NCBI RefSeq assembly: GCF_034427435.1
Contig: NZ_JAXQNP010000002.1
Location: 620,001-684,000 of the forward strand
Length of the DNA: 64,000 bases
DNA from: Nitrospirillum sp034427435
GTDB taxonomy: Bacteria; Pseudomonadota; Alphaproteobacteria; Azospirillales; Azospirillaceae
Direction of reading: 5' to 3'
The notes below the pieces were generated by a model. It did not search any database and had not been told where the DNA came from. It saw only the letters and a list, made by a program, of their open reading frames with translations. Below, one piece after another: positions 60,361 to 64,000 of the stretch. Position 1 is the first letter of the stretch. Each line of letters opens with the position of its first letter. The translations under genes were made by a program, and so were the position numbers.

Positions 60361-61314
60361 TCAGCCCAGGCCCTTCTGGCCCATGGCCAGATACTTCTCG
60401 CGGCGGCGGGCGATCAGGGTGCCGCCGTCCTGGCCGCGCATCGATTCCAGGCTGTCGTCGATGGCGTTGCCCAGGGCCAGGATGGTTTCCTCGCGCCGGC
60501 GGTGCGCGCCGCCGATGGGTTCCATGACGATGCGGTCGATGACGCCCAGTTCCTTCAGGTCCTGGGCGGTCAGGCGCAGGGCCGCGGCCGCGTCGGCGGC
60601 GTTGGTGTTGCTGCGCCACAGGATGCCCGAGCAGCCTTCCGGCGAGATGACGGAATAGATCGAGTGCTCCAGCATCAGCACGCGGTCGGCCGTGGCGATG
60701 GCGATGGCACCACCCGACCCGCCCTCGCCGATGACGGCGGAGACGATGGGAACGCGGGCGCGCAGGCAGGTCTCGATGGACTTGGCGATGGCTTCCGCCT
60801 GGCCGCGCTCTTCCGCACCCACGCCGGGATAGGCGCCGGCCGTGTCCACCAGGGTGATGACCGGCAGGTTGAAGCGGCTGGCCAGCGCCAGCAGGCGCTG
60901 CGCCTTGCGGTAGCCTTCCGGCTTGGCCGAGCCGAAGTTGTGGCGGATGCGGGTATCGGTGTCGTGGCCCTTTTCCTGGCCGATGACCACCACCGACCGG
61001 CCGCGGAAGCGGCCCAGGCCGCCGACGATGGCGCGATCCTCACCGAACACGCGGTCGCCCGCCAGCGGGGTGAAGTCCGTGATCAAGGCGTTGATATAGT
61101 CCAGGCAATGCGGCCGGTTGGGATGGCGCGCCACCTGGACCTTCTGGGCCGGGGACAGCTTGCCATAGGTCGAGCGCAGCAGCTTGTCGACCTTGTCCTC
61201 AAGCTTGCGGACCTCGTCGGCGATATTGATCCCGCCGCCATCGGACAGATGGCGGAGTTCATCGATCTTGCCTTCGAGCTCGGCGATCGGCTTTTCAAAT
61301 TCAAGGAAATGCAT
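60361..61314 (-). CDS. accA: Acetyl-CoA carboxylase carboxyltransferase alpha subunit
   Basis: A 317-residue subunit that, with AccD, transfers carboxyl from biotin to acetyl-CoA, the first step of fatty-acid synthesis. The N-terminal helix pair (MHFLEFEKPIAELEGKIDEL), the KAQRLLALASRFNLPVITL stretch, and VIGEGGSGGAIAIATADRV are typical of AccA. Length is usual. The xerD gene lies 130 bp upstream on the same strand. Confidence 0.97.
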   Translation of the reverse strand: MHFLEFEKPIAELEGKIDELRHLSDGGGINIADEVRKLEDKVDKLLRSTYGKLSPAQKVQVARHPNRPHCLDYINALITDFTPLAGDRVFGEDRAIVGGLGRFRGRSVVVIGQEKGHDTDTRIRHNFGSAKPEGYRKAQRLLALASRFNLPVITLVDTAGAYPGVGAEERGQAEAIAKSIETCLRARVPIVSAVIGEGGSGGAIAIATADRVLMLEHSIYSVISPEGCSGILWRSNTNAADAAAALRLTAQDLKELGVIDRIVMEPIGGAHRRREETILALGNAIDDSLESMRGQDGGTLIARRREKYLAMGQKGLG

Positions 61315-61443
61315 GGGGCGGCTTACAACTGCTTGTAAGGAGGCGCGGTCGCCGGAAGGGTGATCCGCACAAAGGTCGAAGTCGGCTGATTACCATGAGC
61401 GCGGGCCAGGGGCCAGCCCTATCGACTTTAGGGGTGCGCGGCC

Positions 61444-62490
61444 CTACCCCTTGCGGGGGCGGCCGCCCGTGTTGCCCTTGGCCAGAGGGTGGTGGTCCTC
61501 CACCGCGCGGCGCAGGCGTTCCCCTACGACATGGGTGTAAATCTGGGTGGTGCCGATGTCGGCGTGGCCCAGCATCTTCTGGACCGAGCGCAGGTCGGCG
61601 CCGTGGTCCAGCAGGTGGGTGGCGAAGGCATGGCGCAGGACATGGGGGCTGACCTTGGCCGGGTCCAGGCCCGCCGCCAGCGCCAGATCCTTCAGCAACT
61701 GGCCGAAGCGCTGGCGCGTGAGCATGCCGCCGGAACTGCGGGACGGGAACAGGTGGCCGGCCTGCTTGGCCTCCCGGCCCGGGGAGAAGAAGGCGGCGCG
61801 GTGCGGCAGGTAGGCCGCCAGCGCATCGCGGGCCGGCGGGGACAGGGGCACCATCCGCTCCTTCCCGCCCTTGCCCTTGACCACCAGCACCCGGCCGTCG
61901 CGGCTGAAGGCCGACAGCGGCAGGCCCACCAGCTCGGAGACGCGCAAGCCCGTGGCGTAGAGCAGTTCCAGCAGCGCCGCCAACCGCAGGCCCTCCGCCC
62001 CGCCCTGGGCGGCGGCGGTGTCCAGCATGCGGGCCACGTCATCCTCGGACAGGATCTTGGGCAGGGGGCGGCCCAGGCGCGGGCCGTCCAGAACGGCGGC
62101 CGGGTCGATCTCCCGCCGGCCTTCGGAGACCAGGAACTTGTAATACTGGCGCAGGGCCGACAGGCGGCGGGCCACGGTGCGGACGGCGGCGTTGGTGCCG
62201 TCGCGCCCCAGATGGTCCAGGTAGGCGCGCAGGTCGTCCGTGCCCGCCTGGTCCAGCGCCGGCCCCTTGCCCCCCTGCTGGGCGGCGATGAAACGGGCGG
62301 CGTCCACCAGGTCGCGGCGATAGGCGTCCCGGGTGTTGGCCGCCGCCCCGCGTTCCGCCACCAGCATGTCCAGGAAAGCGTCCACCCCGGGCGGCAGGGC
62401 CAGGGTGGCGCCGCGCGGCCGACCGGGGGACCGCTTCCTGGAAGCGGCCCCCCCGGCGGCGGGTTCGGCCTTCGGGACGCGCGGCGCCAT
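61444..62490 (-). CDS. xerD: Site-specific tyrosine recombinase XerD
   Basis: A 348-residue tyrosine recombinase with an N-terminal SAM-like core-binding domain (VDAFLDMLVAERGAAANT, about residues 35-120) and the catalytic domain: first Arg in YATGLRVSELVGL, HVLRHAFATHLL (HxxR), GHADIGTTQIYTHV (H and nucleophile Tyr). An N-terminal extension of about 30 Ala/Pro/Arg residues precedes it. XerC/D resolve chromosome dimers at dif. It sits beside housekeeping genes (accA), the usual xerD context, so it is not a phage integrase. Confidence 0.92.
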   Translation of the reverse strand: MAPRVPKAEPAAGGAASRKRSPGRPRGATLALPPGVDAFLDMLVAERGAAANTRDAYRRDLVDAARFIAAQQGGKGPALDQAGTDDLRAYLDHLGRDGTNAAVRTVARRLSALRQYYKFLVSEGRREIDPAAVLDGPRLGRPLPKILSEDDVARMLDTAAAQGGAEGLRLAALLELLYATGLRVSELVGLPLSAFSRDGRVLVVKGKGGKERMVPLSPPARDALAAYLPHRAAFFSPGREAKQAGHLFPSRSSGGMLTRQRFGQLLKDLALAAGLDPAKVSPHVLRHAFATHLLDHGADLRSVQKMLGHADIGTTQIYTHVVGERLRRAVEDHHPLAKGNTGGRPRKG

Positions 62491-62495
62491 GGTCC

Positions 62496-64000
62496 TCAGG
62501 GCCCGGCCAGGGCGGCGACGGCCTCCAGCGCCAGACGCCGGGCGTCGTCCTTCAGGCCGATGGCGGCCAGGGCCGACAGGGCGTGGACCGTCACCGTGGG
62601 CGCGGTGCTGGCCGGGCCGGCGTCCGCCAGCTCCGCCAGGGCCAGCAGCGTCACCTCGCCCCGCCGGGGCACGGTCACCGACTGGTCCAGGCGCAGCCAG
62701 GAAGCGGCGTCGGGGATCACGCCCGGCGCCTCCGCCACCGCGGCGGTGCGGGCCAGCAGCAGCGGGTCGATCTTCTCCCCCGCCGCCGTGAGCACGGCCA
62801 GGATGGACCCGGCGCGCAGGCGCGACGGCGCGTCGGCGTCGGCCTTCACCGCGTCCAGCCACTGGGCCCAGTTGGCGCCGTCGCTGGGCAGCAGGCCGCC
62901 CAGCACCGCCAGGGGCACCAGGCGCAGGTAGGCCTGCAAGGGCTTGCCATCGGCTTTCCCGCCGCTGGACGCCTCTTGCGCCGTCTGGCGGGCCAACTCG
63001 AACCAGGGCTGGGCCAGGTCACGCCGGTTCTGCAGCAGGGCCAGGCGGGCGGCGGCCGGGGCCAGGTCCTTTAGCGCCGGCCCGGGGGCCAGCCCTTCCA
63101 GTTCCTGGACCAGCAGGTCACCCCAGGCACCGGCCAGCAGGCCGGGGTCGCTAACGTCCACCGCCTTGGCCAGGATGGCGCCCTTCAGCGAGGGGATCGT
63201 TTCCCCGGTCAGGGCCTGGTACAGGATGGCGCGCTGGTCGGCGCCCTGGCGCTTCTCCGCCACGCCCACGGCGTTCTTCAGGTCGCTGGGGCTGACCTTG
63301 GCCGCCTTGTACAGGGGGGCCAGGGCCGCCGACGGCAGAGTGCCATAGGCGGCGGCGCGGTCGCCCGCCACCAGCTTCAGCGCCGCCGCCGTATCGGGCA
63401 GATCGGCCACGGCTGCGGCGGCGGCCGGATTGAGGGCCTGGATCTGCGCCGCCGGCACCTCCGCCGGCAGGCCGCGGCCCATGGCGCGGGCCAGGGCGAC
63501 CGCCTCGGCCGACAGGGTGGTGAAGCCCTTCAGCGCGCCCTTCTGCCCGCTGGCCGCGACCTCCGCCAGGCGGGAGAAGCCGTCATCCTTCACCCCCTGT
63601 TCGCGCATGATGTCCAGCGACAGCATGACATTGTCGGTGGACCCGCCCCGCACCTGGCAGACGACGCCCAGCATCTGGATTTCGCCGTCGTTGAAGCGCT
63701 TCTGCAGGTCCGCCATCTGGTTGCAGGCCGACCCGTCGCCGCTCAGCAGCGACAGGCGGGCCCAGGCCTCCGCCGCGCCGGCGTCGTCCAGGGCGGTGGG
63801 CAGGGCGGCCATGGCGTCGGCGTTCTTGCCGTCGCCCAGCAGGGCCAGGCGTTCCAGGCGGGCGCCCAGGAAATTGCGCGTGTCCTTGCTCGCCTGGGGA
63901 GCGGTGCCGGAGGACATCAGCACACGCCCCAGCAGGGCGCGCACCGCCGGCGAGGGGCTGGAGGGCGGCAGGGACGTCAGCGCCCGGTCGACCAGGCCGC
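62496..64000 (-). CDS. Large Ala/Leu-rich helical protein (N-terminus outside window)
   Basis: The frame ends at 62496 and continues without a stop to the window edge, giving at least 500 residues. It is rich in Ala, Leu and helix-forming repeats (VALARAMGRGLPAEV, ALAPLYKAAKVSPSDLKNAVGVAEKR, AAVAEAPGVIPDAASWLRL), resembling an alpha-solenoid. No named domain recognised. It lies six bases upstream of the xerD start and probably shares an operon with it. A GTG at 63944 is not the true start because coding continues upstream. Confidence 0.75.
   Translation of the reverse strand, partial: GLVDRALTSLPPSSPSPAVRALLGRVLMSSGTAPQASKDTRNFLGARLERLALLGDGKNADAMAALPTALDDAGAAEAWARLSLLSGDGSACNQMADLQKRFNDGEIQMLGVVCQVRGGSTDNVMLSLDIMREQGVKDDGFSRLAEVAASGQKGALKGFTTLSAEAVALARAMGRGLPAEVPAAQIQALNPAAAAAVADLPDTAAALKLVAGDRAAAYGTLPSAALAPLYKAAKVSPSDLKNAVGVAEKRQGADQRAILYQALTGETIPSLKGAILAKAVDVSDPGLLAGAWGDLLVQELEGLAPGPALKDLAPAAARLALLQNRRDLAQPWFELARQTAQEASSGGKADGKPLQAYLRLVPLAVLGGLLPSDGANWAQWLDAVKADADAPSRLRAGSILAVLTAAGEKIDPLLLARTAAVAEAPGVIPDAASWLRLDQSVTVPRRGEVTLLALAELADAGPASTAPTVTVHALSALAAIGLKDDARRLALEAVAALAGP

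Noticed and set aside
61444..62490. Tyrosine recombinase as the integrase of a mobile element
   Set aside because: It has the XerD layout and lies beside accA in a housekeeping context, with no att repeats or phage genes near.

Overview
The window is a G+C-rich (about two thirds by eye), densely coded stretch of bacterial chromosome. Gene content and order point to an alphaproteobacterium of the Rhodospirillales, most likely Azospirillaceae (Azospirillum/Nitrospirillum type). The pointers are lptC-lptA-lptB-rpoN-hpf-ptsN, divergent ubiG/lysC, ptsP, a RodZ-like DUF4115 gene next to ispG, prfA-prmC-DUF4167, a NDUFA9-like epimerase, an intracellular PHB depolymerase and a GTTC-N7-GTTC LexA-type box. 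The genus is an inference. Nearly everything is housekeeping; no prophage, IS transposase, CRISPR array or rRNA operon was seen.

Layout. 1-2.3 kb: NDUFA9-like gene (cut by the window edge), two tandem tRNA-Leu(CAG) genes with duplicated promoter and hairpin, and a short ribonuclease D. 2.5-8.2 kb: LPS export genes lptC-lptA-lptB, then rpoN, hpf and ptsN. 8.4-23.4 kb: ubiG divergent from lysC, nitronate monooxygenase, ptsP, RodZ-like gene, a GH39 glycosidase, ispG, prfA, prmC, DUF4167 gene and leuC. 23.4-32.3 kb: smaller genes (Nudix, DUF1178, methyltransferase, SH3 and TPR proteins, epimerase, SIMPL, GST, GNAT, two tandem lipoproteins). 32.3-41.6 kb: PHB depolymerase, recQ, tRNA-Thr(CGT), a phoU, terC and acnA. 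41.7-49.5 kb: two unrecognised Pro/Ala-rich proteins, an orphan hybrid histidine kinase and an ECF sigma/anti-sigma/periplasmic-sensor operon. 49.9-64 kb: maeB, phoR-phoU-phoB with a Pho box, ubiE-ubiB, asd, a small unknown gene, accA, xerD and a helical protein cut by the edge.

How genes work together. rpoN, hpf, ptsN and ptsP belong to nitrogen and energy control (PTS-Ntr); the HPr partner is not here. ubiG, ubiE and ubiB serve ubiquinone synthesis; lysC and asd are the first two steps of the aspartate amino-acid pathway; acnA and maeB are central carbon metabolism; phoR-phoU-phoB is phosphate sensing.

Most notable: (1) a dispersed, intergenic, three-hairpin repeat of about 120-135 bp, six copies found by eye, whose stems differ between copies but stay paired while two loops are conserved; (2) single-base reading-frame breaks in four conserved genes (lptA, ispG, prmC, an epimerase), all in C6/G7 runs, plus a related break in lptC, which looks like base undercalling in the assembly; (3) a good Pho box before phoU and a LexA-type box before recQ; (4) a possible small RNA before terC.
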